Source of the DNA: a bacterium
GTDB lineage: Bacteria > Chloroflexota > Chloroflexia > Thermomicrobiales > UBA6265
Direction of reading: 5' to 3'
NCBI GenBank assembly: GCA_029977305.1
Contig: JAPOLF010000017.1
Location: forward strand, 1-16,783
Length of the DNA stretch: 16,783 bases
Shown piece after piece: positions 1 to 5,929 of this stretch. The translations under genes were made by a program, and so were the position numbers. The notes below the pieces were generated by a model, which ran no database searches, was not told the origin of the DNA, and saw only the letters and a program-made list of their open reading frames with translations. Within the stretch, counting starts at the first letter, position 1, and the number at the start of each line of letters is the position of its first letter.

Positions 1-719
1 CCGTAGGTCGAGATCGCGATGCCACCCGGTCCGCTGAAGTTCTCCAGCTCGGAGCCGTAGGAGCCGAACGTGGTGGTGTTGGTCCAGGTGGTGGGCGTGA
101 GGGGATCACGCGCCCAGACCGAGATCCGGTCGTTGCCGATGTCGGAGACCCACGCGGTGAGGCCGTCTGCCGAGGCGGTGACCGCGTTCGGGTAGCGCAG
201 ATTGCCGACCCCGTTGCCTTCCGTGCCGAACGTCGTGCTGGGGGTCCAGGTCGTGGCGCTGGTGCTCTCCCGCGTCCAGACGGAGATCCGATGGTTCGCG
301 CTGTCTGCCACCCAGGCGGTCAGGCCGTCCGGGGAGACCGCGACGCCTTGCGGGGCGGTGAATTGCCCGCTCTCGCTGCCGCGCCCGCCGAAGGTGGTGC
401 TGTTGGTCCATGTGGTGGAGCTGGTGCTCGATCGGGTCCACACGGAGATGCGGTCGTTGTTGTAATCGGCGACGAGGGCGGTGCGGCCGTTGCGCGAGAC
501 CGCGACGCCATACGGGTCATCGAGTTGCCCTTCGCCAGCACCCTCGGTGCCGAAGGTGGTGCTCGGGCGCCACGTCTTCGTCTTCTTCCGCCGCTTCGCT
601 GCGAGATCACGGGGCAGCACGAGAGCGACGGCTGCGGCGCCGCCGATGGCCAGCGCGGTGCGTCGGGAGTGGGTGGCCGAAGGAGCGGGACTGATCGGTG
701 CGTCGTTGGTGGTGGACAT
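1..719 (-). CDS. Tat-exported NHL-like beta-propeller protein (3' end cut by window)
   Basis: Reading the minus strand from the ATG at 717-719 gives an open frame running off the window's left edge (about 239 codons visible). A GAGGGG ribosome site lies just upstream. The N-terminus has a twin-arginine signal (SRRTALA at residues 18-24, then a hydrophobic Ala/Val/Leu stretch) and then a basic tract (AKRRKKTK, about 41-48). After this come three full propeller blades and part of a fourth. Each blade is about 53 residues, starts W-x-x-S/T-T-T-F-G-x-x-G, and ends V-A-D-x-x-N-x-R-I-S-V-W. Complete paralogues next door have six blades, so roughly a third is missing. The protein is presumably exported folded and binds something extracytoplasmic; no catalytic residues can be named. 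It is first in a run of minus-strand paralogues but has its own leader and is separated from the next gene by a terminator. Confidence 0.88.
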   Translation of the reverse strand, partial: MSTTNDAPISPAPSATHSRRTALAIGGAAAVALVLPRDLAAKRRKKTKTWRPSTTFGTEGAGEGQLDDPYGVAVSRNGRTALVADYNNDRISVWTRSSTSSTTWTNSTTFGGRGSESGQFTAPQGVAVSPDGLTAWVADSANHRISVWTRESTSATTWTPSTTFGTEGNGVGNLRYPNAVTASADGLTAWVSDIGNDRISVWARDPLTPTTWTNTTTFGSYGSELENFSGPGGIAISTY

Positions 720-771
720 CGCGATCCCCTCGGGTGGATTGGCGACGGTACCGGGATCGTTGGCACGGACC

Positions 772-777
772 AGTGTA
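772..777 (-). promoter_or_regulatory. Putative -10 box (TACACT) of the first propeller gene
   Basis: On the minus strand the hexamer TACACT lies inside GTACACTG (771-778), 52 nt upstream of the ATG at 719. The identical 8-mer occurs 53 nt upstream of the next propeller gene's start (2041-2048), which supports a promoter role. No convincing -35 hexamer is seen at the usual distance. Confidence 0.4.
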
Positions 778-836
778 CCAACGAGATGCATGGCAGCGAG
801 ATTCCACCGCCGCCTCGGTGATCAGCACGAAAACGC

Positions 837-868
837 CACGGCCCCCGGAATCGTTCCCGGGGGCCGTG
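837..868 (-). terminator. Rho-independent terminator after the second propeller gene
   Basis: There is a perfect 12-bp GC-rich stem (837-848 with 857-868) around an 8-nt loop. On the minus strand it is followed by GCGTTTTCG. It lies about 30 nt past the stop codon at 900. The whole element, T-run included, recurs almost unchanged at 2107-2147. Confidence 0.85.
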
Positions 869-899
869 CTTCGGCCGCATCCTTTGCACCCGATGTGGG

Positions 900-1988
900 T
901 CAGGCGGGCTCCCAGACGGCGATCTGGTTGTTGGAGTAGTCGGCGATGAAGAGTTCCTTGCCATTGGGGGAGATCGCGGTGCCGTACGGGTGGTCGAGCA
1001 GGTTGACGCGAAATCCGCTGTCGCTGGTCGTCTCGAGATTCCAAGACGAGGTGTCGGTCGTCGTCCCCTTCCAGATCGCGATCCGGTGCAGGGTGTACTC
1101 AGGCACGAAAAGCTGATGGCCATCCGGGGAGAGCGCCGGCTGGCAGGGAGTCGAGTCAGCGTGGATGAGCGCGGTGTTCGCGGTGAATTGGTCGTTCACG
1201 GTGGAGCGCGTCCAGAGAGCAATGCGATTGTTGCTGTAGTCCGCGATGAACAGGGTCTTTCCATCCGCGGAGATCACTGAGGAGTCCGGAACGTTGAACT
1301 GGTCGATGTTCGAACCAGGGGCGCCGAACGTGTAGGACGCCTCCCAATTGGAGGCGATGGTGGCACGGGTCCACAGCGACATCCGGTTGCTGCCGTAGTC
1401 CGCGATGATGAGCTGCAACTGATTCGGGGCGATGGTCACGCTGTTGGGGCTGGAGAGTTGATCGACAGCGGAACCGACGGTGCCGATGTTGGTGTGGTGC
1501 TGCCACGGGGCCAGGGCGTTGTCGCGCTTCCAGATGGAGATCCGGTTGTTGTTGTAGTCGGCGATGAACAGCTCCAGGCCGTTGGCGGAGAGGCAGTGCC
1601 CGGCGGGGAATTGCAGTTGATCGGCGGCGCTTCCTTCGGAGCCCACGGAGCCCGACCACATCCACTCGGTGGAGCCGGGAACATTCCGGTTCCAGATCGC
1701 GATCCGATGGTTGCTGGCGTCGGCGACGTAGAGCTCGAGCCCGTCGGCGGTGATGGCGACCTTGTTGGGGCCGTTCAGCTGATTGTCGCCCGAACCTTGG
1801 CTGCCGATCGACTGTTTGGATTTCCAGGTCGATTCCTTCTTCTTCTTTTTCCTCTTCTTTGCGGTGGCATCGTCAGACAATGCGAGTTTGGCGCTGGCTG
1901 CGGCGGCGAGCGCGGCGAGGACAGTGGTCCGTCGGCTGATGGTGGCTTCGTGCGCCGCAGGGGTCGAATGATCGAACGTGTCAGGCAT
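900..1988 (-). CDS. Tat-exported six-bladed NHL-like beta-propeller protein
   Basis: This 362-residue protein starts at the ATG at 1986-1988, which has a GGAGG site (1995-1999) 6 nt upstream. The same frame stays open further upstream, but that extension crosses the promoter, the previous terminator and the end of the neighbouring gene, so it is rejected. Residues 18-37 are a twin-arginine signal (ISRRTTVL followed by Ala-rich sequence). Residues 43-51 are a striking AKKRKKKKK tract. From about residue 55 six blades can be counted, each opening with W or an equivalent and ending in I-A-D-x-x-N-x-R-I-x-x-W; the fifth blade is short and degenerate (LFVPEYTLHRIAIW). The last blade ends four residues before the C-terminus, so the propeller is complete. 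Its role is presumably extracellular binding or scaffolding; the ligand is unknown. It is flanked by its own promoter and terminator. Confidence 0.92.
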   Translation of the reverse strand: MPDTFDHSTPAAHEATISRRTTVLAALAAAASAKLALSDDATAKKRKKKKKESTWKSKQSIGSQGSGDNQLNGPNKVAITADGLELYVADASNHRIAIWNRNVPGSTEWMWSGSVGSEGSAADQLQFPAGHCLSANGLELFIADYNNNRISIWKRDNALAPWQHHTNIGTVGSAVDQLSSPNSVTIAPNQLQLIIADYGSNRMSLWTRATIASNWEASYTFGAPGSNIDQFNVPDSSVISADGKTLFIADYSNNRIALWTRSTVNDQFTANTALIHADSTPCQPALSPDGHQLFVPEYTLHRIAIWKGTTTDTSSWNLETTSDSGFRVNLLDHPYGTAISPNGKELFIADYSNNQIAVWEPA

Positions 1989-2041
1989 GTGCAGCCTCCG
2001 TTGCCGAGTCGATGGTGCCGAGCATCTCGTCACCCGTGGGC

Positions 2042-2047
2042 AGTGTA
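2042..2047 (-). promoter_or_regulatory. Putative -10 box (TACACT) of the second propeller gene
   Basis: On the minus strand TACACT lies within GTACACTG (2041-2048), 53 nt before the ATG at 1988. The same 8-mer sits at the same distance in front of the first propeller gene. A possible -35 (TTGTCA, 2069-2074) is inside a palindrome but 21 nt away, longer than standard. Confidence 0.4.
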
Positions 2048-2062
2048 CGGGAATGAGGCAAG

Positions 2063-2077
2063 ACCTTGTGACAAGGT
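2063..2077. promoter_or_regulatory. Perfect palindrome, candidate operator
   Basis: ACCTTGT-G-ACAAGGT is a perfect 7-bp inverted repeat with a single central base. It overlaps the possible -35 region of the second propeller gene, in a short non-coding interval (1989-2113). The dyad geometry fits a homodimeric repressor or activator. There is no T-run, so it is not a terminator. The regulator is not identifiable from the window. Confidence 0.4.
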
Positions 2078-2113
2078 TCAGCCATGAGTCCTCCCGACTC
2101 CCGCAGGAAAACG

Positions 2114-2147
2114 CCGCGGCCCCCGGGATGGTTCCCGGGGGCCGTGG
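2114..2147 (-). terminator. Rho-independent terminator after the Cys-rich propeller gene
   Basis: A 15-bp stem (2114-2128 with 2133-2147, one G-T pair) encloses a TGGT tetraloop. On the minus strand the tail reads GCGTTTTCC. It begins about 35 nt past the stop codon at 2182 and is a near copy of the terminator at 837-868. Confidence 0.87.
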
Positions 2148-2181
2148 TCCAAAGCGAAAAGGCGGTGCCTGTTCGGTGCGA

Positions 2182-3573
2182 CTAGGACGTGCTCCAGTTC
2201 GAGACCCGGCGGTTAGACGCGTCGGCGATGTAGAGCTCCGTGTCGCGGAGGGTGATGCCGGCAGGCCTGCCGAACTGGTTCGGCCCTGACCCGGAGCTTC
2301 CATAGGTGGTGACGGGTGTCCAGGTGTCGGTGGCGGAGGCGCGATGCCACATGCTGAACCGGCAGTTGGTGGACTCCGAGACATAGAGGTACAGCCCGTC
2401 CGAGGAAATCTGGACATCTTGCGGCGCGTTGAACTGGCCCGGTCCGGAGCCTTGGCTGCCGAAGGTGGTCACTGCGGACCATGCTCCCCCGACCGTGGTG
2501 CGCTTCCATTGGCAGACGCGGTAGCCGTCGGTATCCGCGACGTACAACTCGAGGTTGTCGGCCGAGAGCGTCAGCCCGCCCGGACCGGCGAACTGATCGG
2601 TGCCGGTGCCGTAACTGCCGAGCGGGGCGGATGCGGTCCACGGCGCGGAGGTCGAGGTGCGGGTCCACACCTCGATGCGGGCCGAATACCAATCGGAGAA
2701 GTACATCTCGAGTTCGTTCGACGACATCGCGAAGGCATACGGCTGCTGGAACTGGTCGTTGCCGTCTCCGGTCCCGTTGCCGATCGTGGAGTCGAAGGCC
2801 CAGGCGCTGCTGACGTTGGGGCGTTTCCACACCGAGACACCCGGCAACCCTTTGTCGAGAATCCACAGGGTGAGATTGTCTGCCGAGACGATCACATCGG
2901 AGGGGAACGTGAGGTCGCTGCTGCTGCCGACCGTCGAGGTGTTCGACCAGTCGTAGCTGGTCGTGGAGGATCGGGTCCAGACCGCGATGTGCTGCGATTG
3001 AACGTCGGCAACGTACAACTCGAGTTCATCGGTGGTGAGCGACGAGTTCCACACTGACTGGAACTGACCGGTGCCGGTGCCGTATGTGCCGAAGGTGACC
3101 GTCGGTGCCCACGACGGGGGCGGCACCGGGGTCGGCGAGGGGGAGGTGTCGCGAACGCACTTCTTCTTCTCGCAGCTCAGGCCGTCACCGCAGTTGTCGG
3201 TCATCTCACAGCGAGCGCCTTCGCCCTTCGCCCCGCCGTCGCAGGCACCCGCGGTGCAGAGACCGGCACAGCACTCGTCATTGTTGGCGCAGGCCATGGC
3301 ATTGGGTTTGCACCGACAGCGACCGGAGGCGCACCACCCGGTGCAGCACTGGGAATTCTTCTTGCAGCTGTTGGCCTTGCCGGAGCCGTCGCCGCAGCGT
3401 CCGGTCGGTCGTGGCTTGTTGGCGCGCGCGGCGGCATCCTGATCAGGTTGGGCATCGCCCTGGATGATCACCACGGCGCCAACGGCGGCAGCGAGCAGCG
3501 CTTTTGCTCCGTCGCGGCGAGAGAGTGCTCCACCGAAACGCCGGACGAGATGATCGAAGGAGGAGGAGTCCAT
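2182..3573 (-). CDS. Tat-exported Cys-rich plus six-bladed beta-propeller protein
   Basis: The chosen start is the ATG at 3571-3573 (463 residues). It has GGAAAGG 8 nt upstream, and its N-terminus (MDSSSFDHLVRRFGGALSRR) matches that of the beta-helix gene next door. An in-frame ATG at 3609 has no ribosome site. The signal is twin-arginine (SRRDGAK, then a hydrophobic Ala/Val stretch, about 18-38). Residues 60-139 hold 16 cysteines in three groups with C...CC...C spacing, like knottin or Dickkopf-type modules; the even number fits disulfides formed outside the cell. A Ser/Pro/Thr linker (about 143-154) leads to six W...VAD...W blades that run to the C-terminus. It differs from the other two propellers by this inserted module. 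Function is unknown; extracellular recognition is a reasonable inference. Confidence 0.91.
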   Translation of the reverse strand: MDSSSFDHLVRRFGGALSRRDGAKALLAAAVGAVVIIQGDAQPDQDAAARANKPRPTGRCGDGSGKANSCKKNSQCCTGWCASGRCRCKPNAMACANNDECCAGLCTAGACDGGAKGEGARCEMTDNCGDGLSCEKKKCVRDTSPSPTPVPPPSWAPTVTFGTYGTGTGQFQSVWNSSLTTDELELYVADVQSQHIAVWTRSSTTSYDWSNTSTVGSSSDLTFPSDVIVSADNLTLWILDKGLPGVSVWKRPNVSSAWAFDSTIGNGTGDGNDQFQQPYAFAMSSNELEMYFSDWYSARIEVWTRTSTSAPWTASAPLGSYGTGTDQFAGPGGLTLSADNLELYVADTDGYRVCQWKRTTVGGAWSAVTTFGSQGSGPGQFNAPQDVQISSDGLYLYVSESTNCRFSMWHRASATDTWTPVTTYGSSGSGPNQFGRPAGITLRDTELYIADASNRRVSNWSTS

Positions 3574-3906
3574 CCGGGTTGCCTTTCCCGTGCGCTGTGC
3601 GTCGAACATGCATAGGTGAGGTTAGGGGAACGATAAGAGAAAGAGGCATTGATGGCAACACGGGAAATGGAATCGGCTGAGCTCTATCGCGTGGCCAGTC
3701 GAAAGGGCACAGCACGGGTGAGACCCCCCGACGATCAAGCAGCACGACTTGGGACGTGCGGTGATGCGACGGTGCTGCAGGTGCGTCGCCTACGCTGAAT
3801 CCCCGGATGGAGCATCGCAGATTGCCCATTTCGGCGACACACCACGCACAGCCCCTGGGGCATCCCCAGGGGCTGTGTCTGCCTCGATGTCGGACGATGC
3901 AGCGAC
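3574..3906. other. Intergenic region with leader and hairpin, no gene seen
   Basis: These 333 nt separate two minus-strand genes. The right end holds the hairpin following the beta-helix gene (3847-3877). The left end holds the leader of the Cys-rich propeller gene; a TTGCCA hexamer (minus strand, 3653-3658) with TTATCG 16 nt later is a weak promoter candidate. Short frames crossing the region have no ribosome sites and unlikely compositions. Confidence 0.5.
3847..3877 (-). terminator. Strong hairpin after the beta-helix gene
   Basis: A perfect 14-bp stem (3847-3860 with 3864-3877) closes a 3-nt CAT loop, 29 nt past the stop codon at 3907. There is no T-run on either side, so intrinsic termination is less certain than for the hairpins at 837 and 2114. 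It may instead act as an mRNA 3'-end stabiliser. Confidence 0.6.
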
Positions 3907-5076
3907 CTACGCGAGGACGCAGGTGGTGGTTGCGAGGTTGTAGATGTTCGGGCACGAGGATCCGTGGTTGTCGTGGACGGTGGATGCGTTGCCGCCGACG
4001 AGACTGCCGCCCGTGTTGATGCACACCCCGGCCCCGACCCCGGCACTGGTGTTCTCGGAGACATCAACCGACGCATCGAGCGTCAGGACACCGTTACTGA
4101 TGTAGAGCCCGGCGCAGTCGCTCTGGTTGGTCGAGGTGTTTCCTCGAACGACGGTGTTCCCGGTCAACGTCAGGCTGCTGTCGACGGAGCCGACCACGGC
4201 ACCGCCGTTCAACCCGTTGGACGTGTTGTTGGTGATGCTGGAGTTGCGGATTTCCATGATCGTCGGCGTGATCGTGTAATGGCGGATCACGGCCGTCTCC
4301 GGGTACTCACTGACGTTGTCGGTGAATGTGCAGTCATCAACCAGGACGGAACCGATGTTCTGGAAGTAGGCGACCGGCAGGTTGAGCATCTGGAACCCCT
4401 CGACCGTGCAGTTGCGCATCGTGAAGTCGAGGGCGAAGGTCGTGCTGATCGCCGCGACGTCCGTGCCGTCGCGGAAGATGATGCCATCGATCAACACGTC
4501 AAACGGGTCGGCTTCGTAGTTAGGGTTGTGCACGTAGATGACGGAGTGGTCGCCGCGGTTGGTGACGGTTTCGATGATGGGGCGGTCTTGCGGATCACAG
4601 GCGACCAGCGAGAGCTCGTGGTTCACCTCGATGAAAGCGCCGCTCTTCGTCGACGGCGGATTGTACGTGCCCGGCGCGATCGTGATGACCGAGCCGGCGG
4701 GCTCGGCGACGACAGCCTCCTCGATGGTCGCGTAGGGGCACCCGTCGGCACAAACGGTGCAGTTGAGCGGCGCGGGCGGGTTTGCGCCGCCGTTGCCCCC
4801 ATGCTTCTTCTTGGCATGGCGCTTCGCACAGCGGAACTCGGTCCCGCCGAATTTCGGCACGCAGCGGTTGGAGCAACAGTCGTCGTCACTGATGCACTGG
4901 CTGTTGGCGTTGCGGCAGGCGAGTTTCTCGTGGCGCCGCGTGGCCTTGCGTGATGCCTCGGCGGACGAGGCGGCAGCGAGACCGGCAACCGTGCCGAACG
5001 CGCCGAGGACGCCAGTCCGGCGCGAGGTCGATTGCCCGAGCAGGCGGGCGAGTCGGTCGAATCGTTGCTGATCCAT
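3907..5076 (-). CDS. Tat-exported Cys-rich right-handed beta-helix protein
   Basis: This 389-residue protein starts at the ATG at 5074-5076, with GGAGAGG about 7 nt upstream. The N-terminus MDQQRFDRLARLLGQSTSRR is the same type as in the neighbouring Cys-rich propeller, followed by TGVLGAF and an Ala-rich stretch to about residue 41 (twin-arginine signal). Residues 54-83 carry six cysteines with QCISDDDCCSNRC spacing, then a basic KRHAKKKHGG linker. From about residue 116 the sequence has the opening of pectate-lyase-like helices (YATIEEAVVAE, then SVITIAPGTY), followed by repeated N-x-S/T-x-I/V-x-x-N-T turns up to the end. It probably binds or cleaves a polysaccharide outside the cell, or is purely structural. 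No lyase or hydrolase active site can be picked out, so no enzyme activity is claimed. Confidence 0.9.
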   Translation of the reverse strand: MDQQRFDRLARLLGQSTSRRTGVLGAFGTVAGLAAASSAEASRKATRRHEKLACRNANSQCISDDDCCSNRCVPKFGGTEFRCAKRHAKKKHGGNGGANPPAPLNCTVCADGCPYATIEEAVVAEPAGSVITIAPGTYNPPSTKSGAFIEVNHELSLVACDPQDRPIIETVTNRGDHSVIYVHNPNYEADPFDVLIDGIIFRDGTDVAAISTTFALDFTMRNCTVEGFQMLNLPVAYFQNIGSVLVDDCTFTDNVSEYPETAVIRHYTITPTIMEIRNSSITNNTSNGLNGGAVVGSVDSSLTLTGNTVVRGNTSTNQSDCAGLYISNGVLTLDASVDVSENTSAGVGAGVCINTGGSLVGGNASTVHDNHGSSCPNIYNLATTTCVLA

Positions 5077-5120
5077 GCGTGGTCCTCTCCCAGTGCTGCG
5101 GAAGGGCGGCCTCGGTTCTG

Positions 5121-5126
5121 AGTATC
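5121..5126 (-). promoter_or_regulatory. Putative -10 box (GATACT) of the beta-helix gene
   Basis: GATACT on the minus strand lies 45 nt before the ATG at 5076, in the divergent interval (5077-5323). A TGATATCA palindrome lies just upstream (5133-5140). No good -35 is seen. The rest of this 247-nt interval shows no gene; on the plus side it carries the leader of the small phage-like gene at 5324. Confidence 0.3.
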
Positions 5127-5323
5127 AACGAATGATATCAGGGATGTTGGTGAGGGACGTTGGCCAATCGTTGTTCTTGCGGGGGAGCAGTGGCCTCGCA
5201 GGGTCGGACCATGGATGTTCGGGCGTTTCGCCAGTTTGGGATGGGGTGATGCGGGGGCGGTGGGTCACTTTCGCCCCTTTGGAACGCCATACAGAGTGAG
5301 ACCACCAACAGAGGAGGGGAGCA

Positions 5324-5701
5324 ATGTTCGACGACCGATCACCGCCCGAAGGGGAGTCCACCCGGTTTCACGAAAAAGTTCGCAGCGGTGATCACCCGGC
5401 ACTGACCGATCCCGCGGTGGCGGCGGCGTTGGCCACCGCTGGTGAACCGACCGGGCTTGGCGCCGAGATCGGGATGATCCGCCTCGCCTTGGCCCGGTTG
5501 CTCGACGAGGAGCAGGACGCCTCGCGCTTCGCCGCTGGGGTGGCGCGCCTCGTCGCGGTCGCGGTGCAGGTGATGAACGCCCAACGGCGAGCCGGAGTGG
5601 GCGACGAGGCGGAGATCGCCAAGATCTTGCAATTGGTGCTGCCCGGGATCGAGTCCCCGGGCGCGAACGACGACGGGAGGACGCCAGATGACCCCACCTG
5701 A
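5324..5701 (+). CDS. Small helical protein, possible terminase small subunit
   Basis: The ATG at 5324 follows a strong GAGGAGGGG site, giving 125 residues. It is not firmly recognised. It is soluble with no signal peptide. The N-terminal 45 residues are polar, and the rest is predicted helical (AEIGMIRLALARLLDEEQD, then FAAGVARLVAVAVQVMNAQRR). A helical bundle with a conserved-looking arginine-rich helix resembles small proteins placed ahead of terminase in Chloroflexota phage-like regions, hence the tentative suggestion. Its stop codon overlaps the next gene, a holin-like protein, by 14 nt, so the two are translationally linked. Third positions are nearly all G or C, as in the terminase and capsid genes. 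Alternatives are a lysis-module partner or an unrelated host protein. Confidence 0.72.
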   Translation: MFDDRSPPEGESTRFHEKVRSGDHPALTDPAVAAALATAGEPTGLGAEIGMIRLALARLLDEEQDASRFAAGVARLVAVAVQVMNAQRRAGVGDEAEIAKILQLVLPGIESPGANDDGRTPDDPT

Positions 5702-5873
5702 ACCACCGATCATCACCCTCGGCCCGGCGACCACCTACGAGGCGGTGACCCGCCAGATGGTGAGCGCGATCGAGGATGACCTGCGCGAGATCAAGATGCG
5801 CCTCAACGGTCTGCTCTTCCTGGTGGCGGGTGCGGTGTTGACCGATCTCGCGCTGCGCTTGGTCGGTGCCTGA
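5688..5873 (+). CDS. Holin / XhlA-like small membrane protein
   Basis: The 61-residue frame starts at the ATG at 5688, overlaps the preceding gene by 14 nt, and has GGGAGG 8 nt upstream. Residues about 17-40 form a charged, probably coiled-coil helix (RQMVSAIEDDLREIKMRLN). It leads directly into one C-terminal membrane segment (GLLFLVAGAVLTDLALRLV, 41-59) with a very short tail. This architecture and length fit the haemolysin XhlA / small-holin type of phage lysis proteins, in which the helix lies on one face of the membrane. No endolysin is present in the window. A strong hairpin follows 7 nt after the stop. It could also be an unrelated small membrane protein; the assignment rests on topology, not on a diagnostic motif. 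Confidence 0.72.
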   Translation: MTPPEPPIITLGPATTYEAVTRQMVSAIEDDLREIKMRLNGLLFLVAGAVLTDLALRLVGA

Positions 5874-5879
5874 ACGCGA

Positions 5880-5909
5880 CGCGCCCCCCGGCGTTCACCG
5901 AGGGGCGCG
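5880..5909. terminator. Bidirectional hairpin between convergent genes
   Basis: A 12-position stem with one mismatch (5880-5891 with 5898-5909, loop CGTTCA) fills the 56-nt gap between the holin-like gene (plus, stop 5873) and the repeat protein (minus, stop 5930). Its location between converging genes suggests use in both directions. Flanking T content is low. Confidence 0.65.
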
Positions 5910-5929
5910 CGTTCCAGGTGCTGTCGGGA

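Noticed and set aside
900..2417. A longer version of the second propeller gene
   Set aside because: The extension past 1988 crosses its promoter, a terminator and the end of the neighbouring gene. The ATG at 1988 has a ribosome site and begins a proper Tat signal.
3964..4953. A 329-codon plus-strand open frame
   Set aside because: It mirrors the beta-helix gene. Its Val/Asp/Arg-rich product is typical of an antisense shadow in GC-rich DNA.
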